Assembly (NCBI GenBank): GCA_029948255.1
Contig: JALIZF010001020.1
Coordinates: 60,170 to 124,169 of the forward strand
Direction: 5' to 3'
DNA: 64,000 nucleotides
Origin: Telmatactis stephensoni
Lineage: Eukaryota > Cnidaria > Anthozoa > Actiniaria > Isophelliidae
Shown here: piece after piece, positions 1 to 11,668 of the stretch
Position numbering within the stretch: the stretch's first letter is position 1
How the letters are laid out: every line of letters begins with the position of its first letter
The notes under the pieces: model-generated
Databases searched by the model: none
Seen by the model: the letters and a program-made list of their open reading frames with translations, nothing else
What the model was told of the DNA's origin: nothing
Made by a program: the position numbers and the translations under genes

Positions 1-2662
1 TGGACACGATTAAAAGACGGCATCATATACCTAAGCCAAATGCCTAATAACAATGTGAATTTCAGTGAGATAGGTTAAGGTTCTGTGTACCCCATTTTCA
101 AAAAAACGTTTTTGTAGCCTTAAGGTCACGTGACCAATGAATTGAAAAAAAAATTACTATGAAAGTCTTCATAATGTGGATCTACATCATCTCCCAAGAA
201 ATCTTTGCGATATCTTTAAACCTCCGTGTTTTATGAGCGAAAATGGTTACTTCCTAATTTGCATAATAGTCAAGCCTTAATACACTTGAGTGTAAATTTG
301 AGTTTTCAAAAACAGCCGGCATAAAAATCAAAGTTTTGTTAGTTCTGCTCTTGCACATCTATCATATCAAATCAAAACTAATATTCTGATCACAAAAGAA
401 CGATTTTAATGAGAAAAAAGGCGAAAAAGTTGAGGCCGGATTTTGTTGTGTTTTTGAACGAAATTTTGCTGAAATGCGCGCGCTACTGACGCCATCACAC
501 ATCATTGAGCGCGCGCGGGAGTTTTATTCAATAATGTTCGCTCTTTTGAAGAGGAAAACTCACTTGTTTCTATAATTTTTTCATGTATATTATTAATAGG
601 AAACCATATGGCTTTCTCGTGCAATTTGGAACAATATATTTTGAACTTGACCGCGGGATTAATTTCAAAAACATGGCTTAAATTGTACTCGCCTAAGGGC
701 TCCTGCAATTTCAAACACTATGAAATCCCACTCGTGCAAATTTATTCCGAATTGCACTCAAAACCATATGATTTCTTATACAAATTTAATTTAAAACGGT
801 TTGAAAACAAACGTCGCTGCCAAAAATTATCACGATAAAACAAGCAATTGTAAAGAAAAAGACGCAACAATTAACAACGATTAAGATTATTCATTACGCC
901 TAACACATGAAAAGCGAACGTTTGACACTCCGTCTTCGACATGATATATAGTATACTAGTTTTTAAAAATGTCTTAGATGCAATAGCAGCTACATTGGTA
1001 AGACAGAAAGAACTCTCAATGAACAAACGGATGAGAATAGCCGTGATAACGGACAACGCTATCTATTCGAACACATCAGATCACTACTAAATTTTTCACC
1101 AGACTTTGTTTGCTGATCAGCCTTCAAGCAATGTCAATTTTGGTCTATTAAAGTGAATTCTTCTTGTCAACCGTACGGAAGAACACCTCGATAATCGACA
1201 GTGATAATCAGAACTGGAATTCCTCAGTTGCTATATATTAAGAGGCCTTTCACATTAATTAAAGGACGAGAGCCAGAACTAAACAAAGGACTGAAAGCCT
1301 CAAGGGAGCTTGTGCTATTCAAATAACTGTTATTTAAGTTCTGTGTACTTTGTAATTTTACATCGTGCCTGATAATGGTTTTGAAGTAAACCGAAATATT
1401 GCAGAATCTACCGTGGTTTTTGCCTTTTTCAATGAAATTCATGAAATTCAATTCCATGAAAATGATTATTTTCGCGATTTCCTTCATTTAATATAATATC
1501 CGAAGTAGAAAAATGTTTCATTTATTTCAATAAAATAAAAAATAGATTATTTTCGGCTGCAGTCATAGACGTTTTCGAAACAAAACAACAGAAATCCGGT
1601 ACTAGATTTGTTCGAGCAATTTATTTTCAACTGACGTTTTGGAACGAGTTATGTTCAAATAGTTATGTTGACCGACTCCAAAAAAACTCGCTATAAAAAG
1701 GCGTTCAAAACATAACAAAACAGCTAGTATAGAAAACTATTACCATGTCTTGATACCAAGGCTTTGACTGAAAGTGAGGAAGGAATGCAAGATTTTCGAC
1801 TTCACTTACTTTTTCTGCAGTGTCAATGAAATGCTCCAAACTAAATTTGTCCTACGAACAAGTGTTGTTTGGCCATTCGTAAGGTCGAAATTTCTCCAGG
1901 ATAATGTTCATGCAGATGGCTTCCACTTTCACTTTAATTGTAAGTGCCACCTTATATGATAATATAATGCACCGCGTCAGCGGTTGATACTAATTTACAT
2001 GTTGGATTGGAGATATGCAAAGAACTTTGATTCCTCTTCAACTGCTATATCAATAGCAGGTTGCGTAAGATTGTTCCAATGTACAATAGTACGGGGAATA
2101 AAACTAAACTTGAAAATGTTAATCCTAGCAAAATTGGAATATAGTGTTCAATTTTACTCGCTTCGCTATTGAAAGTCAGAACTCATGCATGTGCATTCCA
2201 ACTAATATGTGCCTTTCAAATGCCGAAAAATTCACCATGGTCTCCCCAGAATGCTTTGATTGCTATGTTTAGTCCTAGAAACATCAAGATGTTTCCCATC
2301 CTTTTTCAACAGCCTTTTGAAGAACTACTTTTAGGAAAACATGTACAAATTGATTGACCTACTTCGTCCGATTGCTTGCTATTTAAACGCACCTATACCT
2401 AAGAATTCTTTTCGCGTTCTTTTCTAATCCTAATGATATATTCGCACGATCGTATTTAAAGACTAGTCACTTCCTAACAGCATACCGCTGTCAATTTCCA
2501 GATGTTTGTGTTGGAGGAATGAGGTCAGATTGCTGGTGCAGACTGGACCAGTATGTGCAGTTTGTACAAAGAATTATTACAACTTGGTAAATGACCATCA
2601 GTATATTATATAGCAAGTTGGTTTGGTACTCTTTGGAGAAGTATTTGTTGTCGGGTTTCTTT
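1..2662. other. gene-poor AT-rich stretch, probable repeat fragment at left
   Basis: No open frame here shows protein-like composition or a recognisable domain; all candidate frames are short and lack splice context. Around positions 85-135 there is a CCCCATTTT word followed by AAGGTCACGTGACC. Both also occur in the arms of the inverted repeat at 61.5-61.9 kb, so this may be a diverged fragment of the same repeat. Nothing else supportable is seen. Confidence 0.4.
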
Positions 2663-2952
2663 TACACTTATTTCAAAAAACGTTGTCACGGTTCAGAGCA
2701 ACAAGCGTCTAGCCAAGACCGAAATGAATGCTGTTTTTTTTTTTTGTAATGTTTCAAATCAGACTCGTTTCTATTGAACTAATATAATTACACATTTTCA
2801 AGTCCTTGTTAATATACCACACTCAATTCTTTTGATAACAAGTCTGATTTGAAGAAATTATGGATTATTACAGCACAAAACCAGCATTCATTTCGAGCTT
2901 GCCTTGACGCTTGTTGCTTTGAAGCGTGACAAGGTTTTTTGAAATAAGTGTA
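2663..2952. mobile_element. TIR element (MITE) with TA flanks
   Basis: The left end TACACTTATTTCAAAAAACG at 2663 is matched by the inverted right end ending GAAATAAGTGTA at 2952. Complementarity continues inward for about 45 bp with a few mismatches (AGCAACAAGCGTC near 2697 and its complement near 2906). Each end is bounded by TA, as expected for a TA target-site duplication of Tc1/mariner-like elements. There is no coding capacity. A diverged, left-truncated relative lies at about 28690-28860. Confidence 0.75.
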
Positions 2953-3532
2953 TATGATAACATAAAACATGGATCAAGGGGACGAACCATAGCGATGTTA
3001 TCAGATCATATCGCTTATTACTGCCACGTTCTAGTTTGTAAAGTGGCCTAAAAGCTCTTCGCTAATTGCCATCAAGTACGTCAAGTTAATACAGCCCAAC
3101 CTATTTCCGCCAATTAAGTTGTAACACCCTTCAGTGTTTGAATGACAGATTCAAGTCCGATCCCAATATATGTACATGTTTCTTATAATTCTTATTTTGC
3201 TTAACCTTTCAACAGCAATTAATAATAGTAACTTTGCTATTCTACCTTTATACGTAAGTACTTCCTCGCAGCTAAAGTAAAAGGTTTAAGTGATGGTCCT
3301 TATAAAAACTATTAAAAGTATTTTCTATTCAGGGTCCTGCGGCATATCGCTTTCCTCACATCAGAATTTTGAGATTTACTTCTGGGAATGTATCAACTTA
3401 TGGAAAGCATGTTTTTGAAGGAATTATTTTTAAACTTGTTTCTATGTTCAGTACATATTTAAGTTTAGATTTTAGATTGTGTCCCTAATTAGTGTCAACA
3501 CGCTAAAGAAACATGACACGTAAATAAGTTAT
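2953..3532. other. no recognisable feature
   Basis: AT-rich sequence without a supportable gene, repeat or regulatory site. Confidence 0.3.
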
Positions 3533-3757
3533 GTTATATGTTATATGTTATGTTGTGTTATGTATGTTATGTTATGTTATGTTATGTTATGTTATGTTAT
3601 GTTATGTTATGTTATGTTATGTTATGTTATGTTATGTTATGTTATGTTATGTTATGTTATGTTATGTTATGTTATGTTATGTTATGTTATGTTATGTTAT
3701 GTTATGTTATGTTATGTTATGTTATGTTATGTTATGTTATGTTATGTTATGTTATGT
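3533..3757. repeat. pentanucleotide satellite (TTATG)n
   Basis: After a few irregular units (3533-3560) the sequence is an essentially perfect GTTAT array of about 40 copies up to 3757. It reads open in several frames only because the repeat contains no stop codon in them. It is not a gene. Confidence 0.97.
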
Positions 3758-4009
3758 AAGGCTGTTTTCTTGGTTATATGTTCGTCACGTACCCATCAAT
3801 AACTTCCAACCTTCTTTCTCTCTTACCCGCTCAAGCCTGTGAAAAGATTTGCTCAAACGAACAGTTACAGTGCAAATCTTACTTAAAACTGAAATCGATA
3901 ACTCCATTAGTTCACCTCGAAGTACAACCGATCTATTCACTTAGTGTATCTCTTACTACCCTACCCAATACTGGCTGCTGCATTTAATACTTTATTTAAT
4001 TCACAGTAT
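3758..4009. other. no recognisable feature
   Basis: Unique-looking sequence between the satellite and the 3' end of the retrotransposon. A 69-codon frame at 3778-3987 has no recognisable similarity. If the retrotransposon had inserted into the Polinton, Polinton sequence should continue here, but none is recognised. Confidence 0.3.
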
Positions 4010-6535
4010 ATTACAAAAAATATATACACAGTCCGCAGGTAGCATAACTAATCTAGGCGGGCTGTGTTTTTAATAAATACAAGTATAAGAAAAAGTAAGG
4101 GAGACTTAGAATAACAATGATAATAATATATAAAAGGAGCGTTACTGATAATTTTTGAAATTACATATAGCTGAAACAACAACAAAACAAACGAGCTACT
4201 TGTTGAAAAACTGTTTTAGCAGATACTTATTCACTAAGATTTAAGTAATAAATACATTCCAGTTGGAGCATTATTTTTGTATTTGTATAATGGAGTTATT
4301 TACAGGATAGGAGAATATGAGCTTGAGTTTGTTAATAAATTGGATCTTTGCCCTTCAATTTGGAAATTGATACGATTAAAGTCGGTGTATCAACATAAGC
4401 GTCCTCAACGTTCAGAAATTGTCGTAATTTTTCTTGTAATTTAAGTTTGAAAATATTTTTCCTTGAATTTCTAATACCCTCAGGGATAGAATTCCAAATT
4501 TGTGTTCCCAATCGGGAAAAAGAGTTTTTCATTTGTGAAGTTCTTGAATATTGAACATAAAGTTTTCCAGACGATGCAGATCTTGTGTTGTGTGTATGCA
4601 TTGATGCAGTGGGTGTGAAAAGTTTCGATATGTTAGAGGGGATGTTATTACTATTAACATCGTGCATTAAAAGCGAAATAGTTTTGTAATAAAGCATATT
4701 TACAGGAAGGATATTCGAGTCTAAGAAAAGGGGCACTGCATGCTCTCTATTCGTTACAAAGTATATCAGTCGTAAAGCGCGTTTCTGGAGAATAAGAATT
4801 TTGTTGAGATTATTTTGGGTAGTTTGTCCCCAGACAGACAGTCCATAAGAAATATATGGATGAATAAGAGAATGATAGATATTCATAAGAGTGTGAAATG
4901 GGACAAAATGTCTCAGCCTTGAAATAATACCAATTGTTTTGCTTATCTTTAAAGCTAAATAATCTATGTGAAATTTCCACGTGAGGTGGGCGTCCATGAA
5001 TACACCAAGATATTTGACGTGATCTTTTTTCTCAAGTGGTAATATTTTATTGGTGGAAGCATGGGGAATTTTAATGTTTGGGATGTAATTGATTTTATTT
5101 TGGTGTAGGTGAAAGATTACAAAATTTGATTTCTTAATGTTTAGTGTTAGTTTGTTGGCAAGTAACCAATCACATACATTTCTTAGTTCTTCATTAACAA
5201 TCTTTTCAAGGGATTTTAGACTTTTGTTTGCGTAAAGCAGATTTGTATCATCTGCAAACAGAAAGAATTGAAATTTATCTGATGAGGAGCAAATATCATT
5301 AATATAAATTAAGAATAACAAAGGCCCTAAAACAGATCCTTGTGGAACGCCGCATAGAGTATTTTCCTTAATTGATATCATTCCGTCTATTTCTGTTGTT
5401 TGAGTTCTCCGTGAAAGATAAGAAGAGAACCAGTCATTAGTGATTCCTCGTATTCCGTAGTGATTTAATTTACTTAGCAATATTTTGTGATTAACGGTAT
5501 CGAATGCTTTCTGTAAATCGATAAATATACCACATGAAAATAATTTTTCATCCATATTTGATTGGATTTTGCTAACGATATCTAGTAGTGCGTGTTGTGT
5601 AGAATGCTTCTCACGAAAACCATATTGTGATGATACTAGTATGTTATTTTCGTCAATAAACTTTTTTAATCGATTGAATGTTAATTTTTCAAAAATTCGG
5701 TTTATATTAGAAAGTAAAGAGATAGGTCTATAATTGCCTGGGTCTTCCTCATCCTCGTTTTCATAAATAGCAATAATTGTTGCATACTTCAATTTATATG
5801 GATATATCCCAGTTTGTATGGATTTGTTCATGATATCTGCTAATGGTTGAGATATAATTGATTTTGCACATTTAAGGACAGGTACTGGGAAAGAGTAAAG
5901 GCCATGTGCCTTATTAAAGGGTATTAAAGATATTTCTATCTCTATTTCTGCAGCAGTTACCGGAATAAAATAAAATGAGTTCAGAGGTGTAGGGTCAGTT
6001 AAATATCTATGGAAAGGAATCTTAGGAGGAGGTAAATTGGAAGCTAATTTATGGCCTACTGATGCAAAATGTTTGTTTAATACATTAGATATCTCCATTG
6101 GGTCTCTTGTTACTCCTCCGTTATTTGGTCGCTTGATTGCATTGATAGTGCGTCTATTTCTTCTTTTTTGTTTAATTATGTTGTTAATTCCTTGCCAGGT
6201 CTTTTTTATATTGTTAATGTTTTCTTGAAAGAAATCGTGGTAATACGATTTTTTACTTAATCTAGTGAGCTTCGAAATCATATTGCGATATGACCTATAC
6301 TTTGCAGTTTCCCCTGAGTGAAATAGTTTATTTTTTATTTTGATTGATTTTAGTAAACCTTTAGTAATCCAAGGTTTAAGGAATTGCTTTCTTTTGCGAT
6401 TTGAAATAGTCTTAAGCGGTACGTGCTTATTGATTAATCTATTAGTTTTGTTAAAAAATGTAGAAAATAATTTGTCGACGTTGTGGTCCTCTTTGTCGTA
6501 ATCTAAATTTAAGACAGTTTCGTGGAGTTCGTACT
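4010..6535 (-). mobile_element. 5'-truncated CR1/L2-like non-LTR retrotransposon
   Basis: The element runs on the minus strand. A 3' UTR of about 300 bp (4010-4331) carries a short hairpin-like block containing AGCATAACTAATCTAGGCGG (plus strand, about 4042), and a single reverse-transcriptase frame follows. The 5' end is missing, because the frame passes at about 6533-6540 into sequence that is Polinton polB on the opposite strand. No apurinic endonuclease domain remains. A related 3' block occurs at 32886-33005. Confidence 0.8.
4332..6533 (-). CDS. reverse transcriptase of CR1/L2-like non-LTR element (N-truncated)
   Basis: About 733 codons uninterrupted to a stop at 4332. The reverse-transcriptase order is visible: NYRPISLL, the QYGFREKHST block, motif A FIDLQKAFDTVNH, motif B GVPQGSVLGPLLFLIYIND, the catalytic FADD box, a KYLGV thumb-type motif and the CR1/L2-like C-terminal region with NTR. 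The family copies its own RNA at a nick made by an N-terminal endonuclease, and that domain is absent. The open frame extends upstream to 6761 but that part is antisense polB, so the element starts near YELHETV at 6533. The lack of stops suggests a fairly recent insertion. Family assignment within CR1/L2 is not certain. Confidence 0.85.
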   Translation of the reverse strand, partial: YELHETVLNLDYDKEDHNVDKLFSTFFNKTNRLINKHVPLKTISNRKRKQFLKPWITKGLLKSIKIKNKLFHSGETAKYRSYRNMISKLTRLSKKSYYHDFFQENINNIKKTWQGINNIIKQKRRNRRTINAIKRPNNGGVTRDPMEISNVLNKHFASVGHKLASNLPPPKIPFHRYLTDPTPLNSFYFIPVTAAEIEIEISLIPFNKAHGLYSFPVPVLKCAKSIISQPLADIMNKSIQTGIYPYKLKYATIIAIYENEDEEDPGNYRPISLLSNINRIFEKLTFNRLKKFIDENNILVSSQYGFREKHSTQHALLDIVSKIQSNMDEKLFSCGIFIDLQKAFDTVNHKILLSKLNHYGIRGITNDWFSSYLSRRTQTTEIDGMISIKENTLCGVPQGSVLGPLLFLIYINDICSSSDKFQFFLFADDTNLLYANKSLKSLEKIVNEELRNVCDWLLANKLTLNIKKSNFVIFHLHQNKINYIPNIKIPHASTNKILPLEKKDHVKYLGVFMDAHLTWKFHIDYLALKISKTIGIISRLRHFVPFHTLMNIYHSLIHPYISYGLSVWGQTTQNNLNKILILQKRALRLIYFVTNREHAVPLFLDSNILPVNMLYYKTISLLMHDVNSNNIPSNISKLFTPTASMHTHNTRSASSGKLYVQYSRTSQMKNSFSRLGTQIWNSIPEGIRNSRKNIFKLKLQEKLRQFLNVEDAYVDTPTLIVSISKLKGKDPIY

Positions 6536-6540
6536 CGCTC

Positions 6541-9500
6541 CTGGGGGACGAACAAGAGGGGGGTGGACAAGAGGAAGAATGCGCCCTAGATAAGAACGCC
6601 ACCATCCACAAGTATAATCCAAGTAAACAAGAAAAGTATGATCTCCTCCTCACCCTGCAGGGGAAAAAGAAAAAAATTATAAACCAACTCCAAAAACAAT
6701 TAAATAAACACCGTGGCATCAAATGGTTCCTCAGCAGTAATGTCAAAATGGTCAAGTCCACCCCCGAAGGAGAAGATCAAGTGTCCACCCCTCACTTTAG
6801 AAGTGTATGTAACACCACCACCCACTCTCACGACATCGAAAAAGCGTACAACGAGGCAGTCGAGAAAATCAAAACCTCCTTCCTCGAGTACCAACGTGAA
6901 GGGAGTGGGTGGCAATTAGGCCAGGTCCTCCACCTGGATGTGGGCGTGGTCACCTACACCCCATTACAAGGGGCAATGTACATGCCCCTCCCTAAAAGAA
7001 TGAAAGACAAGAAAGCGGTCCTCAACATTCAGAATGAGGACCAGAAATGTTTCCTGTGGTCTGTGTTGGCCGCCCTACACCCCATCAACCGGCGAGATCA
7101 CCCACACCGGGTCCACCACTACCTCCCCTACGAATCCGAACTCGACATGAATGGGATAGACTACCCGGTCCAAATCAACCACATCCCCAAATTCGAACGC
7201 CAGAATGGTGTGAGCATCAACGTGTTTGGGTATGAAGATAATGAACTGTTTCCCCTATACATCACCAAGAACAAGCAAGACCATCACGTTAATTTATTGT
7301 TGTATGCCCATCAAGATAAGAGACATTATTGCCTCATTAGAGATTTAGATCGTTTGTTGAATAGCATGACGAACCATCAACATAGAATGTACCATTGCGT
7401 GTACTGCTTGCATGGCTTCGTCAGGCCAGATTTGTTGCAGGATCATGAGCCACACTGCGCAGTTCATGGTCCTCAAAAAATCAAATTGCCTGACGAAGAT
7501 CAGGCGAGTCTGGCCTTTAAAGAAGTGCACAAAAAACTCAGTGCCCTTTATCATTTATGCCGACTTTGAGTCTAACTTAATTCCCTATCAAAGCACCTCT
7601 TTACAGGGCAATACACGTAAGACACAGAAAACCCAACATCACCAACCGTGTGGGTTTGGGTATGTGGTGGTGTCCACGGTGGACCAATACAACCAGCCCC
7701 CGGTGGTGTATCGAGGGGAAGACAGTGTCGACAAATTTTTACAGTGTGTGTTACAGGAAGAAAAACGGATCAGTCAAATCACCAATCACGTGACTCCCAT
7801 GGTCATCACCCCAGAGCAGGAGCAGCAATTTCAGCAGGCAAGTAACTGTCATATTTGCAAAACTCCCCTGGGTGCAGATCGGGTGCGCGACCACTGTCAC
7901 CTGACGGGCATGTACCGAGGTCCCGCCCACAACGAGTGCAATTTAAATTATAAATTCACGGGAAAAATCCCTGTGGTCTTCCACAACCTCCGCGGGTATG
8001 ACAGCCACTTGATCATGCAGGGATTGGGTAAAATCAAATCGGAAAAAATCACTTGCATTCCCAACAACACGGAGAAATACATTTCCTTCTCGGTAGGAAT
8101 TTTAGTGTTTATCGAGTCCTTGCAGTTTTTGAACAGTTCACTGGAATGCCTAGTCAGCAATTTTAGTAATGAAGGAGATGATAAATTTATGGTTTTGTAA
8201 AAATATGTAGAGGGGGATAACGCTCCTCTTTTGTTGAGGAAAGGGATGTACCCCTACGAGTACATGGATAGTTTCGAGAAGTTTGAAGAGCCCTGTTTGC
8301 CATCACGTGATCACTTTTACAGTTCGTTGACAAACAGTACGGTTTCTGAAAGTGATTACGCACGTGCGCAGCAGGTGTTTCAGATCTTCCAATGCTGTCA
8401 CTTGGGCGACTATCATGAATTGTACTTGAAATCGGATGTGTTGTTATTAGCAGATGTTTTTGAAAACTTCAGAAGTATTTGTTTAGAGTATTAGGAACTC
8501 AACCCAGGCCAATTTTACACGTCTCCCGGCCTGTCGTGGTTGGCGTGTTTGAAAATCACTGGAATTTGAACTACTTACCGACGTTGACATGTATTTGTTT
8601 TTAAAAGAGGGGTTACGTGTCGGTATATCGATGATCACCCATCGACATGCCAAAGCCAACAACCCTTATGTTGCAGACTATAATCCTAAATTAGAGAATA
8701 ATTATATTATGTATTTGGATGCAGACAACCTTTATGGTTGGGCGATGTCGCAGTCCATCCCGGTCAACAACTTTGGATGGATACGTCCTGGTTAAATAGA
8801 GCATTTAGATATCATGACCATTCCAGGCGATAGTGAAGAGGGGTATATCCTGGAAGTCGATCTGGAGTACCCACCAGAGCTGCATGACCGCCACGACTAC
8901 CCCCTAGCGCCAGAGAAACTTACAGTCTCACAAAAGTTGTTGTCTCCTTACTGTCAGGACCTCATGGACGACCTACAAATAAACTACCTACCCACACAGA
9001 GACTCGTGCCCAACCTCCACGATAAGCACTACTATGTATTACATTACCGCAACCTCCAACAATACTTGTCCCGTGGCATGAGGTTGACTAAAACTCATCG
9101 TGTCCTCGGTTTTAACCAAAGTCCTAAAGACCTACATTGACTTCAACACAGAGAAAAGAAAGCATGCACGAAATGACTTTGAAAAAGACTTTTTCAAATT
9201 GATGAACAATTCCGTGGAAAACCTGAGGAAGCGTGTGAACGTAAAACTCATCAACGCAGAAAAATATTTCAAAAAACTGACAGCATCACCAGTGTTTGAC
9301 TACTTCCGCATTTTTGATGAGAACCTGGTGGCCGTGAACATGAAAAAGCCCTCCCTGTACCTCAACCGCCCCATCTACGTGGGGTTCTGTATCCTGGACC
9401 TGTCAAAAACCCTGATGTACGATCTCCATATTGGCATTCGGTGTATATGAAGTCAAAATATGGAAACAAGTGTAAACTGCTGTTCACCGACACAGATAGT

Positions 9501-9997
9501 TTGTGTTACAAGGTCAAGACAGAGGACATTTACCAGGACATGTGCCAAAAAACCTGGATTTGTTTGATACATCAGAGTACCCCAGGGACCACTCCCTGTA
9601 CAGTACGAGAAATATGAAGGTTCTTGGAAAATTTAAAGATAAGACGCATGGGATACCCACTGAAGAGTTCGTGGGTCTACGACCCAATATGTACTACCTA
9701 CTGTACACCGAGAACAACAAACCCATCGAAAAGAAGACCGCCAAAGGAATCAACAAACACGTGAACAAGCGAGACATGCGACACGCCCACTATAGACACT
9801 ATAGAGATTGTTTGCTTGAGGAAAAACGAACTATTAATAACACAGATAACATGAAATAACCACGTAGTGATAAACATCAATTATATACTATCGATATGAA
9901 TAAGATAGTACTCCGTCCATACGATAACAAACGATACATATTGGGTGATAGGGTAGCTACTTTAGCGTATGGTCATTATAAGATGGAAACAGCGTAG
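6541..9997 (+). pseudogene. Polinton family B DNA polymerase, heavily broken
   Basis: This would be the element's replicative polymerase. Reading starts truncated at the retrotransposon junction. Visible parts in order: an N-terminal region; exonuclease motif YADFES (about 7558); a Cys/His HNH-like block CHICKTPLGADRVRDHCH (about 7849-7902); second exonuclease motif HNLRGYDSH (about 7982); polymerase motif A DADNLYGW (about 8720); and motif C TDTDSL (about 9486-9503). Breaks: frameshifts near 7531-7540 (A run), 8567, 9125-9140, 9430 and 9545 (A run); in-frame stops at 8198-8200, 8492-8494, 8793-8795 and 9857-9859; and a short in-frame deletion just after NNSV, in the motif B region. Similarity resumes past the last stop and ends at 9995-9997. 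It cannot encode one functional protein. Confidence 0.93.
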
Positions 9998-10113
9998 TTA
10001 GACAGTATATAAACGATTTAGAAATATCAACAGTGATAAATTTGTAAATAGATAATATTATGGAAAAATAAACGATTTAAAACAACACAATGTGTGGTTT
10101 CTATGTCTCCTAC

Positions 10114-10398
10114 ATGAAAAAGTGGCCCTCCTGCGGGTTCTCAAACGTGAAAAAGTGGCCCAACTGGCCCTCCCGTGGGTTCTCAAACGTGAAAAAGTGG
10201 CCCGACTGGCCCTCCCGTGGGTTCTTAAACGTGAAAAAGTGGCCCGACTGGCCCTCCCGTGGGTTCTTAAACGTGAAAAAGTGGCCCGACTGGCCCTCCC
10301 ATGGGTTTTAAAACCGGAAAAAGTGGCCCGACTGGCCCTGCCGTGGGTTTTTAAACATGAAAAAGTGGCCCGACTGGCCCTCCCACGGGTTCTTAAAC
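10114..10398 (+). repeat. 42-bp minisatellite between polB and ATPase genes
   Basis: A 33-bp partial unit (10114-10146) is followed by six consecutive 42-bp units (10147-10398), each beginning near GTGAAAAAGTGGCCC and ending TTAAAC or CTCAAAC. The units differ by only a few substitutions. Since 42 is a multiple of three, the array stays open in two plus frames and one minus frame, giving 14-residue repeats such as VLKREKVARLALPW or NVKKWPDWPSRGFL. No frame is clearly preferred, so coding status is open. Confidence 0.93.
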
Positions 10399-10465
10399 GT
10401 GAGAGTACAATAAAATCGAGTACCCCTTTAAAAGACAACACATTTTACAGTATCAATCATTTATC

Positions 10466-11305
10466 ATGATGCAGCGGAGGCGAAAAGACTGCCCCGTTCC
10501 CGGTTGTTCTAAAACTCAATTATTAAGACTAGCCAACCATTTGGCTGACGTTCATTTGTTGACTTCGGAAGAAAGAAAACCCTGGTTGCAAAAAGCCAAA
10601 TTGCGGTTCCATAAATACTCACGTACCCCGAACGAGAGCTCAGTTGTCCATCATCCTTCACCCCTGATGGACGTTCGATTTAAATTTCCTTGTTCCATCG
10701 CCCTGTGCGGGGCCAGCGGTTGTGGTAAAAGCACCTTTTGTGAACGATTATTGCGAAATTTGGATGACATGTTTGATGAGAAAATAGAACAGATTGTTTA
10801 TTGTTATGGAGAATTCCAGCCGCGTTTTCTGATCATGGAGAAGGAAATTCCCAACCTGACCTTTTACAAGGGGTTTCCTGAAGATATTTACGCACTCTTC
10901 GAGAAGACCCCTGGCCTGATCGTCTTAGACGACCTGATGAACGAATGTTTATCCAACAACGATATGATGGAATTCATAACGAGGGGTTCTCACCATAAAC
11001 GAATTTCTTGTCTGAGACTGGCTCAAAATTTGTATCATGGTGGTAAACACTCCAGAACCATCTCTCTCAACACCCACTACATTGTGGCCTTTAAAAACCC
11101 GAGGGATTCCCTCGGGATCTCCACGTTGGCACGACAAGCGTTTCCAAGGGCGGTTCCCCACGTGTTAGAGAGTTACGAAGATGCTACACAGCTTCCACAC
11201 TCCTACCTCCTCCTGGATTTTCATAACTCCACACCCGACAGCCTGCGTTTACGAACGTCTATTTTTCCGGATAAGCAACAAGTGGTGTACGTGAAACGTA
11301 CTTAA
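10466..11305 (+). CDS. Polinton packaging ATPase (FtsK/HerA, A32-like)
   Basis: 279 aa. Predicted to power genome packaging into the virion. The N-terminus carries a C2H2-like zinc-binding motif, CPVPGC followed by HLADVH (residues 9-30), typical of these element ATPases. The Walker A loop is GASGCGKST (about residues 82-90) and the Walker B strand is LIVLDDL (about 150-156). Two adjacent ATGs (10466, 10469) are equally possible starts. The gene lies downstream of the minisatellite and 33 bp upstream of the next ATG, in the same direction. No breaks are seen, in contrast with polB. Confidence 0.92.
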   Translation: MMQRRRKDCPVPGCSKTQLLRLANHLADVHLLTSEERKPWLQKAKLRFHKYSRTPNESSVVHHPSPLMDVRFKFPCSIALCGASGCGKSTFCERLLRNLDDMFDEKIEQIVYCYGEFQPRFLIMEKEIPNLTFYKGFPEDIYALFEKTPGLIVLDDLMNECLSNNDMMEFITRGSHHKRISCLRLAQNLYHGGKHSRTISLNTHYIVAFKNPRDSLGISTLARQAFPRAVPHVLESYEDATQLPHSYLLLDFHNSTPDSLRLRTSIFPDKQQVVYVKRT

Positions 11306-11338
11306 ACCCCAACACAAGAGAACTTGAATCATTTGATC

Positions 11339-11668
11339 ATGTCTCAGCGCATGAAACACAACTTGGATTTACTCCGCGTCTTGGCCCGTTCCAGTCCAAA
11401 ACAGAGAAAGTCCATTTTAGCCACCTGTCACGTGGATTTGATCAAGTGTTTGGCTGAAATCTCCCTCAACGTGCTACAAGGAGTTGTACCAGTCAACCCA
11501 ACACAGAAAAAGAAGTTGAGACGTTACAAGTCTCTGTTGAGAGCCTTAGCGGATAAGAAAGTGTCCTTAAAAAACAAGAAAGAGAAACTCAATCAAAGTG
11601 GTGGCAATCTCTTAGGCCTCCTCCTGCCCCCTGTGTTATCCGCCCTCGGAAGTTTATTGATAAAATGA
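11339..11668 (+). CDS. small basic Polinton protein with C-terminal hydrophobic segment
   Basis: 109 aa from ATG 11339; the frame extends a few codons further without an ATG. It is rich in Lys/Arg through the middle (KKKLRRYK) and ends in a Gly-Gly followed by a Leu/Pro hydrophobic stretch, GGNLLGLLLPPVLSALGSLL, which could form an amphipathic or membrane-active helix. Its stop overlaps the next start as ATGA (11665-11668), so the two are probably expressed together. Similar short proteins sit beside the ATPase in cnidarian Polintons (recalled, not checked). A virion or membrane-penetration role is inference only. Confidence 0.75.
   Translation: MSQRMKHNLDLLRVLARSSPKQRKSILATCHVDLIKCLAEISLNVLQGVVPVNPTQKKKLRRYKSLLRALADKKVSLKNKKEKLNQSGGNLLGLLLPPVLSALGSLLIK

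Noticed and set aside
3531..3842. Long Met-Leu-Cys-Tyr repeat frames
   Set aside because: Pure translation of the (TTATG)n satellite.
10114..10398. CRISPR-like array
   Set aside because: The units are contiguous near-identical 42-mers without unique spacers, in a eukaryotic genome.
10058..10441. Minus-strand 127-codon frame over the minisatellite
   Set aside because: It is open only because the 42-bp unit lacks stops on that strand. There is no start context or homology.
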